A DNA stretch of 64,000 bases from Impatiens glandulifera (GCF_907164915.1 NC_061863.1:46535382-46599381), one strand, 5' to 3'; counted from the stretch's first letter, positions 35,150 to 48,170 are shown. The notes: generated from the sequence alone by a model not told the origin. Program-made: numbers and translations.

Positions 35150-35659
35150 AGAATATATATATATATATAATATTTGCTCAAAAATTTTTAGTAAACTTGA
35201 TTGTCTCTTCATTGCTTTGTTTTTATACAAAATCCATAGATGATCGATGGAGCAAGGATCCCCATGGTCTAGTTTCACTCATGACTTCCAAGTAAACTAT
35301 TTTCTTTCACTAGATTTGAAAATGATTGGATTGCTAAACTTAGGGAGAGAGGATTAATAAAGAGTAAAGAAATAGATGATGTTTATGGAAAATAAGGGTA
35401 GTATGAAGAAGCGTCAACAAGAAATTTACATAATTAAAAACTTTAATAATTTACAAAGTTACAATTTGTCCTTTATAGCACCTTTAGAATACAACTTATT
35501 ATACATTTCAGGAGATCTCGAATAATCTCATTTATTCATTAACTTGATCAATAAGAAAATCTGGATTTTCATACATGACTTGCAAATAAAATTAACATCA
35601 CAATAAGATCATTGGTTTAAAAAAGAAATTAACTAGACATAAAAGATCTTATAAAAACC

Positions 35660-36447
35660 ATTTTTTGGGTCCGAAATAACCACTTCAAGGCCCCAAATCA
35701 CCATTGCGGGTCCTAAATGGTGATTTCGGGACTATAAAGGGTGATTTCGGAACAAGAAATGGTAATTTTGGGACTAGAAATTATAGTTTCATAACTAGAA
35801 ATGGTGGTTTCGAGACAAAAAATGATGATTTCAGGACAAAAAATGTGATTTCGAAACTAGAAATGGTGATTTCGGGACTAGAAATGGTGATTTCAAAACA
35901 AGAAATGGTAATTTCGGGACTAGAAATGGTGATTTTAGGACTATAAATTTTAGTTTCGGGGACAAGAAATGGTGGTTTCAAGATAAGAAAAGGTGGTTTC
36001 GGGACTAGAAATAGTGGTTTCAGGACAAGAAATGGTGATTTTGGGACCAGAAATTGTGATTTTAAGACTATAAATTGTGGTTTCGGGATAAGAAAAGATG
36101 ATTTCGGGACAAGAAATAGTGGTTTAGGGACAAGAAATGGTTATTTCGGGACAAGAAATGATGATTTCAGGACCATAATTAGTGGTTTCGGGACAAAAAA
36201 TTGTGGTTTCAGGACAAGAAATTGTGGTTTCGGGACAAGAAATTGTGATTTTGGGATAAGAAATTGTGGTTTTGAGACAAGAAATTGTAGTTCTGGACAA
36301 GAAATCGTAGTTTCGGGATAAGAAATGGTGATTTTGGGACTAAAAATGGTAGTTTCAGGACAAGAAATATTGGTTTCAGGATAAGAAATGATGATTTTGG
36401 GACAAGAAATGGTGATTTCGAGACTAGAAATGGTAGTTTCGGGACTC
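35660..36447 (-). repeat. 21-bp minisatellite, right arm (roughly 37 units)
   Basis: The inverse of the left array, with units such as ggtgatttcgggactagaaat. It has fewer copies than the left array. Confidence 0.92.
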
Positions 36448-37149
36448 TTTTTTACGACCCTAATCGAAATCGTTTATGCAGCTAAACCCAAAATGCAGTT
36501 AAACCCTAATCGTTAAACAGAATATTGATATAAAAAAATGTTTCTGCGCTAAACCCTAATCGCTAAAATATCAAAATAACTATTTTACAACCCTATTCGA
36601 AATCGTTTCTACCGCTAAACCCAAAATGAAGTTAAACCCTAATCGATAATATATCAAAATCACTTTTTTACAATCTTATTCGAAATCATTTCTACAGCTA
36701 AACCCAAAATGAAGCTAAACTTAATCGCTAAACAGATCCGTTTCTAAAAAGATGGATAACATTTTGTATTTATTTACCTTGGAATATAGTCGGACGATGA
36801 ACATGGACCAGCTTGAAAAGAAGAGAAGTAGTATGAAACACTCACCATTTTCGAAATGAAGGGAAGAGAAAACGAAGGAAAGAGAAAACACTTACCATTT
36901 TCGATCGGACGACGATGAAGAGAAGAAAAGAAGTCACGGAAGCCGGAGAGCGAAATCGCTAGAGAAGAAAGAGAGAGGTCGCCGAAAATGAAAAGAAAAA
37001 TAAAATAAAGAGAGGAAACTGAAACTTTTTTAATATTATATATTTTAAAAAAAATCCCTCTCCTACCCACGTGGCCTACCACTACCACGTAGGATTTGTG
37101 GTCTTGCTTCGCTGATTAATTGTTGAGTTTATCATCTCTCATTAACTAA

Positions 37150-37156
37150 TTAGTAA

Positions 37157-37204
<48 letters not shown>

Positions 37205-37540
37205 TATAAAGTCAACAAACACAACATTAATCCACATCATTATCAAGTATAATCCAAGTCGTCATCATATATTTTCTCTCTCATCTCTTATACTCTTTTT
37301 CTTAATTAAATTTTAGATTTTAAAGATTATAAATATATTTTATCTTATATTTTTTTTTCTTAATTAATTTTTTCCTCATTAATTATATATATTCTCACTA
37401 ATTATAAAATATATATTTTTTATTAATAATTTATATATATATATATTAAATGTAGTTACCTTATATATATTATATTATATTATTTTTCATTGTTAATTTA
37501 TATAAATACATTTTATCTTTTATTATACATTTCTTCTCTT

Positions 37541-37574
<34 letters not shown>

Positions 37575-37690
37575 ATATAAAAATTAATTAATTAGTAATA
37601 AATATTAAATACAAAATATATATACATACACAAAATAATAAAATTATTTTAGCGGTTAAAGTGTTCACCTTTTATGCTTGAGAGTTGACT
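37150..37690 (+). mobile_element. Helitron-like segment, copy B
   Basis: After a TA and AAT microsatellite (37157-37204), aaagtcaacaaacacaac begins a segment collinear with copy A (32490-32850). It runs further, to a tRNA-like phrase tttagcggttaaagtgttc at 37650-37680 that also occurs at 60190 and 60890. Confidence 0.5.
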
Positions 37691-37698
37691 CTATATAA

Positions 37699-37937
37699 GG
37701 CCTTGTTCGGATTGAGGTTATTGTAATAATCTAGAAGGAAAAAATAAATAATGATTGATGATGATTTTGAGAAGGTTTGAAAATATTTTTGATAAAATTA
37801 CTGAAAGAGTATTAATATATAATAATAATAATTTAAAATATATGGTAATTTTGGGTAATAAATTGAGTGATGTGATTGGAAAGTGAAAAAATATTTGAGT
37901 GGGTTAAGTTATTTGAAAAACTCAAACGAACAAAGCC
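37699..37937. mobile_element. Tourist/Harbinger-like MITE
   Basis: 239 bp, starting GGCCTTGTTCGGATTGAGGT and ending with the inverse form AACTCAAACGAACAAAGCC. It is flanked by TAA on both sides. Confidence 0.75.
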
Positions 37938-37952
37938 TAAGATAATATTTAA

Positions 37953-38802
37953 GGCTTTGTTCGGATTGGGGTTTTGTAAAAACCTAGAGAGGGAAAAAAG
38001 TAATGATTGGTTATGATTTTGAAGATGTGAGAGCATCCCCATCGATAGGTACAAATCTGATGTGGACAAAATTTGTACCTGGGTACACTAATGGGGAGAT
38101 GGGTACAAATTAGGAGAGAGAAAATTGAGTAGCAAAGTTTTGCTACTGGTTACAAATGAGAAAAAGTCAAAAAAAAAAAAAGTGGTCCCCACCCCCACTT
38201 TTTTATACAAAAAAATAAACATTTAAAAATTTTAAAAAATAAACCGTTTTATTTAATTTTTTATTTAACAAAATATGATTTAGTAGTCTATTTTTTTCAA
38301 GTATTATTGTGATAATAATTTCCTAAATTATTTTTAAAAATTATTGATTTTTTTTAATTTTTTAATATAATTTATAAATATTAGTTTTATTAATTTAAAC
38401 AAATTAGTATAATAAAAAATAAAACAAGATTACTTGAATTATTGAATTAAAAAATATTGTATGAATTAGATGATGTGGATGGTAGGACCACAATTGTACT
38501 TGAGATGGTTGGGGAATAGAGGTATAAATTAAGAGGTATAATTTATTTGTGATGTGGCTGCTGATGTGGCACATATTTGTACCTATGTATGGGTAGAAGG
38601 ATGGGGATGCTCTGATGATTATTTTTTGAGAAAAAAAACTTAAAAGGTATTAATATATATGAATAAAATAAAAATAATAATTTAAAATAAATGATATTTT
38701 AGTATTTTGGTTGATGAAATGAGTGATGTGATTGTTAATAAATGATTGATTGGAAAATTGATTTTGAATGAATTTTTTAAAAAACCCAAAGAGAACGTGG
38801 TC
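37953..38802. mobile_element. Second Tourist-like MITE, split by another element
   Basis: Same family as 37699-37937: starts GGCTTTGTTCGGATTGGGGT, ends AACCCAAAGAGAACGTGGTC, with TAA on both sides. Without the insertion at 38031-38612 it is about 265 bp. A partial extra copy of its right end follows at about 38813-38840. Confidence 0.75.
38031..38612. mobile_element. DNA element with GAGCATCCCCAT ends
   Basis: 582 bp with perfect 12-bp termini GAGCATCCCCAT/ATGGGGATGCTC and longer imperfect subterminal repeats (ataggtacaaat / atttgtacctat). Flanked by TGA on both sides, a 3-bp target duplication. AT-rich and non-coding inside. Confidence 0.8.
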
Positions 38803-38849
38803 TAACTCTTTAAAAAAAAATCTCAAAGAGAACATGGCCTAACTCTTTA

Positions 38850-40146
38850 TAAAGATATTTGAATGAGTTGAATTATTTAAATAATCGAGTCCTGGGAACA
38901 ATTAAAAACAAATGCAACAAATTTAATAAATTAATAATTTAACAAGACACACGCCCTTACTTAAAAAGTTGCATTTGCTGACATTTTGAAATTTGAAAAA
39001 ACAAGTGAAAAATTTTCGACATGTCAAAAGTAATATTTTTTTACTTGTACGATTATGTTATAAATCTTTAGATTAAAATAACAAATAAAACAATGTGTAT
39101 ACAATTTTATTATTATTCATACATTATGTATAACCATTTAAAATACTAACTTTTTATTATTTTTATTTTCTTATATTTTAAAAATATCAAAAAATGTAAA
39201 GAATTCAACCAAAATGAACAAAATAAGATAAATAATAAAAAAGAAGAAGTTAATAATACAATTCAATGCTAAATAAATTCAATGCTAAATAAAGTTAATC
39301 TATTTTACTTACATTTTTTTTTTATCAAATGCCAAAAATCATTTTACTTTAATAATTTTTTAAAATAATTGAAAAAATAAATCTGGTACTAAAATAGCTC
39401 AATGATATTAAATGCTTCAAAGTACTATTTTTTATTTTAATGTTACGCTTTAATTCTATGACTTCGACCCTATTTGATGACTCATCAATTTGAGTTATTC
39501 AACTAACATAAATCACTCCAACATTATTTCATTCTCCTTCTTATTTACCATATTACTTAATACACTAATCAAAAAATTAAAATATCATGTTTTTTTAAAC
39601 TATTATTTTCTTTATATATATTAATATTATTTTTTTTTGTCAATTCTTTAAAATCATTACCAATTATTATTTTTTTCTCTGACAAGATAATCAAATAATT
39701 CTATCCAAACAAGCCTTGTTAAATTTGTAGTGATAACAATTTGTTTTCGAAATTTGCTTCATTGAGCTCTTTAATGAATTATTTAACTTATCATACAAAA
39801 AAAAGAAGAAGAAGATATATATAGTTATAAAACTTGGCTATTGGGTTTGTTTTTGTTTTTAACTATTTATGTTGGCTAATATTGTCATTTCCCCTAATAT
39901 CATATGTTTAACATGGTTTATTTCAAAGGAATTACAATATAAATATAATAAATTGGGTATGTTTGGATCTGAAATTGTAGTAGAATTAAATTTGAACTAT
40001 TAATTATTTAAATTTGTTATTATATATATAACTAAACAAAAATTCAAAACATTATTTAATTTAAATCAATACCAATACCAGCCTAAGATATTAAAAAAAA
40101 TTAACCAACACTGGAGATGGGTTTACTTTGTATTCTTAAACTTCAT

Positions 40147-40218
<72 letters not shown>

Positions 40219-41029
40219 GAATTATTAAATGAATCAATAATCATCTTATGAAATCAATTTTAATATATTAGAAGAAAATAAAAGATAAAAAAAGAATCAA
40301 TTTGGGATATGCATTTGGGTCTCGTTCTATCCTTTGAGTTGCGTGCCAAACTTTTTATCTTTTGTCTTTATTCTGTCTTTTCTGCAAATATTAATTATAA
40401 ATGTAATAATTATAATAAGATGTATATATTAATTTATTATTTAAGCATAAAAAAAAAAAATTATGTTTACTAAAATAATGGACATTAAATATCTAAAGGC
40501 TATTTTATATATAAAATATAATTCTCATTTTAATATATTGTAAATAATATAAAACATCATTTTTTTAAAAAAAATAAAATAAATATATAATAATTTTGAT
40601 ATTATAAAAAATTAAACCCATTAAACAATTTGACTTAAAAAATCAAATTCATAAGTGATCATACAAAACAAGTTCAACAAACAAATCAAATTAATTAGTT
40701 TCGAATTAATTCTACAAAATATTATGAACTAGTTAATATTATTTTTACGAGTTAATGTGTAACGCCATAAAATTATACATGTGAATTGATAATTTATATA
40801 TATAATCAAAATAGTTTGATAAATAATCTCCAAATAAAATATCAAATTCATCCCAGTAAGATAAGTGGTTCTTAAATCGCCACATCTATATGGCAAATAT
40901 GCATCACGAATAATCCAGCCAAATTAATACGTTCTCGATTCTCACGTCATAACTTTATAGACATACAACTTCCTCTCTCTATATATAAATTTATTTAAAA
41001 ATAAAATGTAACACAAATGAAAAAGGAAA
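38850..41029. other. AT-rich intergenic DNA
   Basis: No gene is seen. Contains a (TA)n run at 40149-40214 and many short A/T runs. Confidence 0.6.
40149..40214. repeat. (TA)n microsatellite
   Basis: About 66 bp of uninterrupted alternating TA. Confidence 0.95.
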
Positions 41030-41173
41030 ATTTGACCAAATGACCTGGAGTCTCATTGCTGGTGAGCCCATTTTAACTATAAAAAAAATAGAAGTGATCA
41101 TCAATACAATTAAAATTGTGCATCAGCATATTTAAAGTCCTTTATAAGATCATTTAATCAAAATTTTCATAAC
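41030..41173. mobile_element. Small Mutator-like MITE
   Basis: Starts GGAAAATTTGACCAAATGAC and ends with the imperfect inverse gatcatttaatcaaaatttt. The same terminal motif is found at 14455, 17799 and 28048. It is short and non-coding. A target duplication is not clear. Confidence 0.5.
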
Positions 41174-41760
41174 AAAATATGAGTAATACAACCAACCAAT
41201 CTTTTTTTATCATAACATAAGATATCATAACAAACAAATATCTATTTTTTATTCTAAATAGCTTGATTGATAAAAAAAAATTATATATATTATTTATGAA
41301 TGATAAATTTGGCCATAGAATCCTCTTCTCCTGTTTCTTTCAACAAGAAGAGACAAAACAGTTATTAAAAAAAAACATTTAAAAAACGTTTTATTTATTT
41401 ATTTATTTATTTATTTATTGTTTTATAGGATCCGAATTGTATAAATTGATAATGGAATCAACTATTTTGTAAAAAGTTAGTTTAGTTTAGTTTGTACTTT
41501 TGTCATGAAAACTGATTATGCTGGAAATATATCAATATTTGAATGTTATTTATTTATTATTAATTTTATTTGTTTTCATATATAAAAACAATTAAATAAA
41601 AAGTTATGGTTATGAATCTTATGATTCATTATTATTCTTATATAATTGTTCAGCCATTCATTTACAATTCTTTAATTGAAAGATTTTCTCTTTTATTTAT
41701 TAGATTTATTACAGTTATTTAATTTGATTAATAGTTTAATTAACAGTAATATTATATAAT
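41174..41760. other. AT-rich upstream region of the purple acid phosphatase gene
   Basis: Contains a TTTA run at 41390-41420. The leader probably begins near 41760, where the sequence turns CT-rich. A 5'-UTR intron before 42153 is possible but not resolved. Confidence 0.4.
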
Positions 41761-42152
41761 TTACGCCTTCCGCATAATCTCTTTTGCTAAAGTACGCATC
41801 TCCGTCCGCCTCATCTTTCAACCAACTGCCACTTCTCGAGCTTTCTCTCTCTTTCTTCATCGGAAGGCCTTTTGGCTTGGCGATTCTCTCTCTAGATCTT
41901 CACCTTCATGTTTTCTTCTTTGCAATAGTAATATTTCTTTCATTTTGTTTCTTTTTCTTTGCATCCTTTGATTGAATGATTGTTATTAAACGAATTAGAG
42001 GATGATTTACTTTGCCTTCCTTAATCATTGCGAGAAAACAACGAATTGGAAGAATGTTTTATTGTTTTTTAATTCCAATGATATCTCGTCGTCTTCGTTT
42101 CTAATTGAGTTGAATGGGCAGGTAATAATCTCATCAATTTGAAGGCAAGGAA

Positions 42153-45100
42153 ATGAGGTCTAGATTGCTTCAGCTCCTGTTGACATCCTTTTTCTTATTG
42201 ACCTATGTAACTAGTGGTAGTTGTGGTGTTACGAGTAGTTTCATTCGTTCCGAGTGGCCGTCTGTTGATATTCCAGAGGACAACGAAATTTTTAGAGTTC
42301 CTAAAGGCTACAATGCACCGCAGCAAGTAAGTTTATTCATGTATTATATGCAACATCGATTGAATCCTTGTATGGAAGGAAGTAGTGATGAATTTCTTAC
42401 TGTGTTATATGCAACATCTAGCTAGGGTGTCTGGTTGGTTGCTACTATGTCTATTTCCTAATTTCAGTGTTAAATCAGAACGATGACTTAGTTGTAGCTG
42501 CAGATTTAGAGAAAAATGTTTGATTGTGGATATATTTTTGCTGTAGGTGCATATCACACAAGGTGATTATGATGGAAAGGCTGTTATAATTTCATGGGTG
42601 ACAGCAGAAGCACCAGGTTCAAACACTGTGCAATATGGATTATCGGAGAATAAGTATGACTTATCTGCATCAGGAACAGTGGGAAATTATACTTTTGGTC
42701 CCTACAATTCTGGATACATTCATCATACTGTTGTTAAAGATCTTGAGGTAAAGACACAATCGTTCATTTCTAAATACCCACCTTAATTTTCTTGTTTAAT
42801 CAATATTTGAATGTGGGACTGTGGTAGCTCAAGGAAACATAGGGAGGGTGAGATGGGTGTAGTGAAATTGGATACAGTCATATTTATTTACATTTATCTT
42901 GGTCTTTTTTCAATGTCTAGATATTTGTAAATTGTAGACAATATAGCTTATTTTTTTCACCTTCTTTTTGTAATTCTAGTTGATCAGCTGAAATACTTGT
43001 GGTATTGACATTCATCACTGTCCCCTTGAAAGAATGAATATATTCTAACTTAGGCTATACAACTTTGAACTTCACATCTATGGCCTTAAGTATCTTATTG
43101 AAGTTTAGAATTTTTGTTTGGATTGAAACTCCTATGACTTGCTAGAAGATTTCAGCATCTAGAGATATTCAAAAGTCATTAAGGATAAACCAATATAACT
43201 ATTTTGATCTATGAAAAATATATAAGTAGATTGCACTTTTTTATTGCGATTTATATGTAAATATGGATCTGTTATGTTTCTAGCACGACACCAAGTACTA
43301 TTACAAGATTGGAGAGGGGGATTCTGCGAGAGAATTTTGGTTTCAAACACCTCCCGAGATTGGCTTGGACACTCCTTACACATTTGGAATCATTGGTTAG
43401 TAATTATATTTATTGGAAACAATCTCCTGTCTCCCTTGTTACTTCTGTATAATTCCTAAGATGTTCATCCACTAATGTTTGCATGATTATGTTACGGTTC
43501 AAGATCGTTATGATAGAATTAGAATAGTGAAACAAAGGAAGAAATGAAGATGAGGAACTGGAGAGAATTGATTTTGATGAGAGGGCCAAAACTAAACTTC
43601 CATTCAAATCATATCCTAATTCATACCCTTGTACAAGTCTGCTACTATCATCTATTTATTTTGAAAGAATGGGAAATAAATAGATGATATTAGACTTGTA
43701 CTATAGTCTGTTTATACACATCATTAATCAGGATCAAATGAAGTATTCAGGCTCCGTTTAGATAAACATAAACCCAATATATATATAATTACTACTTGGA
43801 TCCTAAATGATTTGATTTCTATTCTTAAAGTGGGAGCTCAAACTGTTAATTAATCGAGTAAAATGGATTCATCCATCAAATATTTGGCGAAAGGCATGAA
43901 ATCAATTAAAAAAAAGGAATACCAATTGTATATCCCTAACTAACTTGTGTACTCTATTCCCTTACTAATACATTACGGTCTAGTTATGCCTTTGCATCAC
44001 AATTCCCTCAACCCTTGGTTCCTTTACATTTTAGCCCTCCATTTATTACCTAACTCTATATTGTTACGGATTATTTGTTTGTCTGTTTAAAGTTCATTGT
44101 ATAAAAGATCGTTAATCAACAACGAGAAAAGCAAATATGACAAAAAAAAAAATAGTCCAAAAAAAACAAACAAAAAACAAAGGATCCAAAACCATAAAAA
44201 AACCCTGGTCGCAACAGAAAAAGGAAACATCAAAAACCAAAGAAAAAACAGATGTCGAGGACAGAAGACATACATCCTCAACGAGTTCTGAGATGCTCAA
44301 GAAGATCCACGATACCACTTGCAGAGAGGACCGGAGAGCCTAAACGCACCTAGCCAAAGTCATGAGTATTGAACTTAAACCATGTTGTCAAGGATCTTCT
44401 ATTTTTATTGAGCCAAATGGTCCACATAAACAAGATCAGAATGGGTTATCTGGATCCATTAAGGACTTTGGGAGCCTGGATTCAACTCTGCAAGTTGTCT
44501 ATTTTCTTAATGCTGATATAGCTCCACATTCATTCCCATAATTGTTATACATGGAACGTTTGATATACAGATTGATTATAACCTTTATAAGTTAGAAGGA
44601 GATATATATGATTATATAGTCATCCGTGCCAATTAATTTGGAAAATGGTTTCTTGAGTATTTTTTATTATGAGCAATAGGAGCATACAGGAGCTCTGATT
44701 AGATACATAGTTTATTATACGCAAACTAGCATATGAGAAAGTACGTGGATTCTTGAAGATGCTGTCTCCACTGGCTATATAATAGTGTTATAAACCTAAG
44801 TATTTGTAGTGACTTACTTCATTATTTTGTTTAGGTGATCTGGGCCAAACATACAACTCTCTTTCCACTCTTCAACATTACATGGAGAGTGGAGGACAGG
44901 CAGTTTTGTTCGCTGGTGATCTTTCTTATGCGGACAGGTATTATTATGAGGATGTTGGCAAACGTTGGGATACATGGGGACGTTTTCTTGAACAAAGTGC
45001 AGCATATCAACCATGGCTTTGGAGTGCTGGAAATCATGAAATAGAGTACATGCCATACATGGTAATGAATTGAGCAACAAACTGTCTTTAATTTGCAGAG

Positions 45101-46278
45101 AAGGAAAATAGAGTTAATGCTGCATTCATAATTGCAGGGGGAGAGTATTCCTTTTAAGTCGTTCCTCCACAGATATCCTACACCTTTTGCAGCCAGCCAA
45201 AGCAGTGAACCTCTTTGGTATGCTGTAAGACGTGCATCAGCACACATAATTGTGCTCTCTAGCTATTCTCCATTTGGTAATCCTTCATTACTTGTATGAT
45301 TTTAGGTACTTCGTATACATGGAAGGATTTGACTAAAACATTTTTATGGCAGAAATTGAAGAGAATCATCATCATCTTATTATTAACAAACACACTAATC
45401 TATGACACTGTTTTTGACAGTGAAATACACTCCTCAGTGGAGGTGGCTCCAGGAGGAGCTGCAAAGGGTGGATAGGGAGAAAACACCTTGGCTTATTGTC
45501 ATTATGCATGTCCCACTTTACAACAGTAATGTAGCTCACTTCAAGGAAGGTGAAAGTATGCGTCCTGTCTATGAGGAGTGGTTTGTCCAATACAAAGTTG
45601 ATGTAATCTTTGCGGGTCATGTTCATGCATATGAAAGATCGGTATAGTGACAAAAAAAAATCAGTTTTCATATATCTATATTTTTTTTATGTAATTGCAG
45701 GCTTTCCCAAATGAGTGAATGTCTGACATTGTTGTGAACTGTGTGCAGTACCGCATTTCAAACATCCATTACAATATATCAAGTGGAGATCGGTATCCCA
45801 TACCCGACAAGTCAGCTCCTGTGTATATTACAATTGGAGACGGAGGAAATCAGGAAGGTCTTGCTTCAAAGTGAGTTGTTGACCCTCAACTACTGTTGGA
45901 CCGTCTTTATTTTAAAGTTTGTGTTGTAATTGTTATTGTTGTTGGCAGGTTTAGAGATCCACAACCTGATTACTCTGCATTCCGAGAAGCCAGTTTTGGG
46001 CATTCAACTCTAGAGATTAAGAATAGAACGCATGCCTTATATCACTGGAACCGCAATGATGATGGAAAGAAGGTGGCAACTGACGCCTTTGTGCTACAAA
46101 ACCAGTACTGGTAAGTAGTGTGATTGTGAATGTTGCATTCCCTGAATTGGTAAGTAATTATTAAGGTTGTGACAGGGGAAGCAATGGACGTAGAAGGAAA
46201 CTTGAAAAGAACCACCTGAAAATGCTTGTGGCTAAAATGTCTTCAGGCTGCAAAGGAGGACTCCAGATGTCCGTCTGA
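42153..46278 (+). CDS. Purple acid phosphatase (PAP10/12/26 group, PAP26-like)
   Basis: Nine exons (42153-42326, 42547-42747, 43284-43395, 44835-45061, 45138-45276, 45421-45641, 45749-45870, 45949-46110, 46176-46278) give 486 residues. The first 25 or so are a signal peptide. An N-terminal fibronectin-like domain follows ([14 protein letters not shown]), then the metallophosphatase domain. All metal ligands are present: D164 (GDLG), D191 and Y194 (GDLSYADRY), N229 (GNHE), H314 (IVIMHVPLY), H351 and H353 (GHVHAYERS). Tyr gives the Fe(III) charge-transfer colour of the family. It releases phosphate from monoesters in the vacuole or apoplast. The length and the Arg/Lys-rich end ([17 protein letters not shown]) fit the high-molecular-weight PAP26-like type, which aids phosphate remobilisation. 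Intron 3 is large (1.4 kb). PAP12 or PAP10-like remains possible. Confidence 0.93.
43396..44834. other. Large intron 3 of the phosphatase gene
   Basis: The intron is 1439 bp, against 65-540 bp for the others. It contains an A-rich stretch (44130-44270) and less AT-rich phrases (44290-44480) that may be a decayed insertion. caggctcc at 43749 and gggagcctgg at 44470 could be its ends. Not certain. Confidence 0.4.
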
Positions 46279-46980
46279 TGCCCCCAAAGAGTTACTGGCA
46301 TCATCATCATGATCATCGTCAACACGTAAGTTATTTTGTGTGTGTTTGATGTTGTTAAGGATGAAACTCATGAAATGTAATGTACTAATTTGTGCTTGCT
46401 TGTAGTATAAATTAAAATGTCTAAGGACAACAAATATTTACTCTATTTTTATGAATAAGAAACAAGTAAAACGTTTTAATTTTATTCGTATCAAGAGAGC
46501 TTTTTTAGTTCGAATAATCGCCTGGTATTTTGATTCATTACCCACTAAATGTGCCTTTCTTCTTTGTGTCTATGACCACTCCAATATGTTCCATTTGTTG
46601 AGCTTGAGAAACCTTCCTTCCTTTGTCCATGGCTTCTTCCATATCCAACCCCTCAAAGTTCATAGAAAAAAACACCCTCTTTGAATCTCTTGTGCAAGAG
46701 ACCATCATTTTGGTGATGATTAAACTCATAATCAAAACCTTGAATGATTAGTCTTTTTTTTTTTCCCTTCTAAATAAGTGATTCACTCAAAGATAAACTT
46801 GGATTATTGTAAACCATTTCTCATTTTGAAAACATTACATTTTGTAGACCATATTTTAAACTTTTTTCTTTTATAGAGTATATGGTCATCACTAACTTCT
46901 TCCAAACTATATCTTTTGTTATTGATATTATTTGGATGCTAATTTAACATTTTACAAAAAAATATAAGGCAATACTATGA
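46279..46980. other. 3' flank of the phosphatase gene
   Basis: The 3' UTR probably ends by about 46450. A short open frame on the minus strand (46538-46735) is not convincing. Otherwise nothing is seen. Confidence 0.4.
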
Positions 46981-47080
46981 AAGAGGCAATAGTGGCTTAA
47001 GAAGGAAAATAACAAAGAAAATTAATGTTAAAGAGGCAATAGTGACTTAAGAAGGAAAATAACAACTAAATAAATGTTTT
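46981..47080. repeat. 50-bp tandem duplication
   Basis: Two copies of aaagaggcaatagtg, each followed by cttaagaaggaaaataacaa, start at 46981 and 47031. Confidence 0.85.
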
Positions 47081-47214
47081 TATTGCTTATATTGCCTTTG
47101 CTTGAGGTCCATAACAAAGTTACTTTTTTGGTAGATTTGTCAATAGGAGGTAGCCAATTGTGATTTCAGATCACATTCTTCAAAATTTAAAAAATTGGGA
47201 CTTTTTTAATGTTG

Positions 47215-47503
47215 AAGTTATACAAAATGAAATTTTATCTTTACAATTTCAAATGTTGTTAATTTATTATTTACCTATCGTTTATAAATAAATAAAAGAT
47301 TTATGTCACTAATTTAACTACCGAATTTTAACGAATTGAGGGTTTTGACTATCGAATTTCAAAGAATCGATAGTCAAAACCCTTAATTCGCTGGTTGTTA
47401 AATTAGAGTAATGAATATTTTATTTATTTATTTATAAATGTTACGTAGATAATAAGTTAACGGCGTTAAAATCGTCAAGAAAAAATTCATTTTTATATAA
47501 CTT
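47215..47503. mobile_element. Foldback MITE, copy 1
   Basis: Almost the whole 289 bp is an imperfect palindrome. Ends are aagttatacaaaatgaa and the inverse, and the centre has actatcgaatttcaaagaatcgatagt. Confidence 0.75.
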
Positions 47504-48146
47504 TAACCGTCCCTTTGGGTGAGTTTTGAAAAAAAATGTTCTAAATCTTAATTAACCCATAACAATTTGTGAAGCAAATTAACATTTTTATCATTTTATG
47601 AAAGAGAAAATCTCAAATTGACAATTTATTCAAAGTTGAAGGGTAAACAGACATATGTACAAGATGAGATGTCCTAATTTGGCATAAATATTAGTAAAAT
47701 TGTTGTATTGAAAATATTGTATAAGCTGAAGGACAATCATATTATTTTGTCCAAACCTAAATTTAATATATATTTATACAGAAATGGGATCATGTATGTC
47801 AAGAAACACATGTGAAGCTTGCACGATTGAACCGGCAACAATTTTCAAATGTTGTTTCTGACACGTTGAATATAAACAAACAATAAAAGCATTGTTGGAG
47901 TTTTCGATATAAATAATAACAAATTAGATTTTTATAATGGCTTCATCATCTTAGAGCTGGCTTGATATTTGATTATTGAAATTAAATAATAATATTTTAT
48001 CAATTTTAATATTTATTCTTTTTATGTGATCCAGATTTATATTCTTTGAGGAGGTTAGCATGATCTAAGTGAGAATTAAAATTGTATTACTTAAATTATT
48101 GTGATAATAAATTTGGACCCATTTCTTGTATTGGTTATTAAAGAAA

Positions 48147-48170
48147 GGTTAGCCATTTCTTAGGCTAACC
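48147..48170. repeat. Perfect short hairpin
   Basis: GGTTAGCC-atttctta-GGCTAACC. Imperfect extension on both sides (ttggttatt / aataac...). Possibly the core of a small foldback element. Confidence 0.5.

Larger units (their letters stand above)
32854..37140. mobile_element. Mutator-like element with 1.5-1.9-kb inverted arms
   Basis: Flanked by atcaactaa and attaactaa, a 9-bp target duplication with one mismatch. The terminal arms match in inverse: gataagctcaac/gataaactcaac, then atcagcgaa, then aatcctacgtgg, then a host-like region around 33000-33240 and 36770-37000. The arms continue into a 21-bp minisatellite (33540-34735 on the left, 35660-36447 on the right). The unique centre (34735-35650) carries pieces of a plant gene. 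No transposase is visible, so it is non-autonomous. Left and right arms differ in length by about 400 bp, mainly in minisatellite copy number. Confidence 0.8.

Noticed and set aside
33540..36447. CRISPR-like array
   Set aside because: The units are contiguous without unique spacers, and this is a plant nuclear sequence.
32472..37690. LTR retrotransposon bounded by the direct repeats at 32472 and 37195
   Set aside because: The repeats lack TG...CA ends and a polypurine tract, start like Helitron 5' ends, and copy A is simply interrupted by the Mutator-like element.
44087..44343. Overlapping Lys-rich and Phe-rich frames in intron 3 of the phosphatase gene
   Set aside because: They read through an A-rich tract within an intron.
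46538..46735. 65-residue minus-strand frame downstream of the phosphatase gene
   Set aside because: No recognisable motif, no splice or promoter support, and it lies near the 3' UTR of the gene on the other strand.
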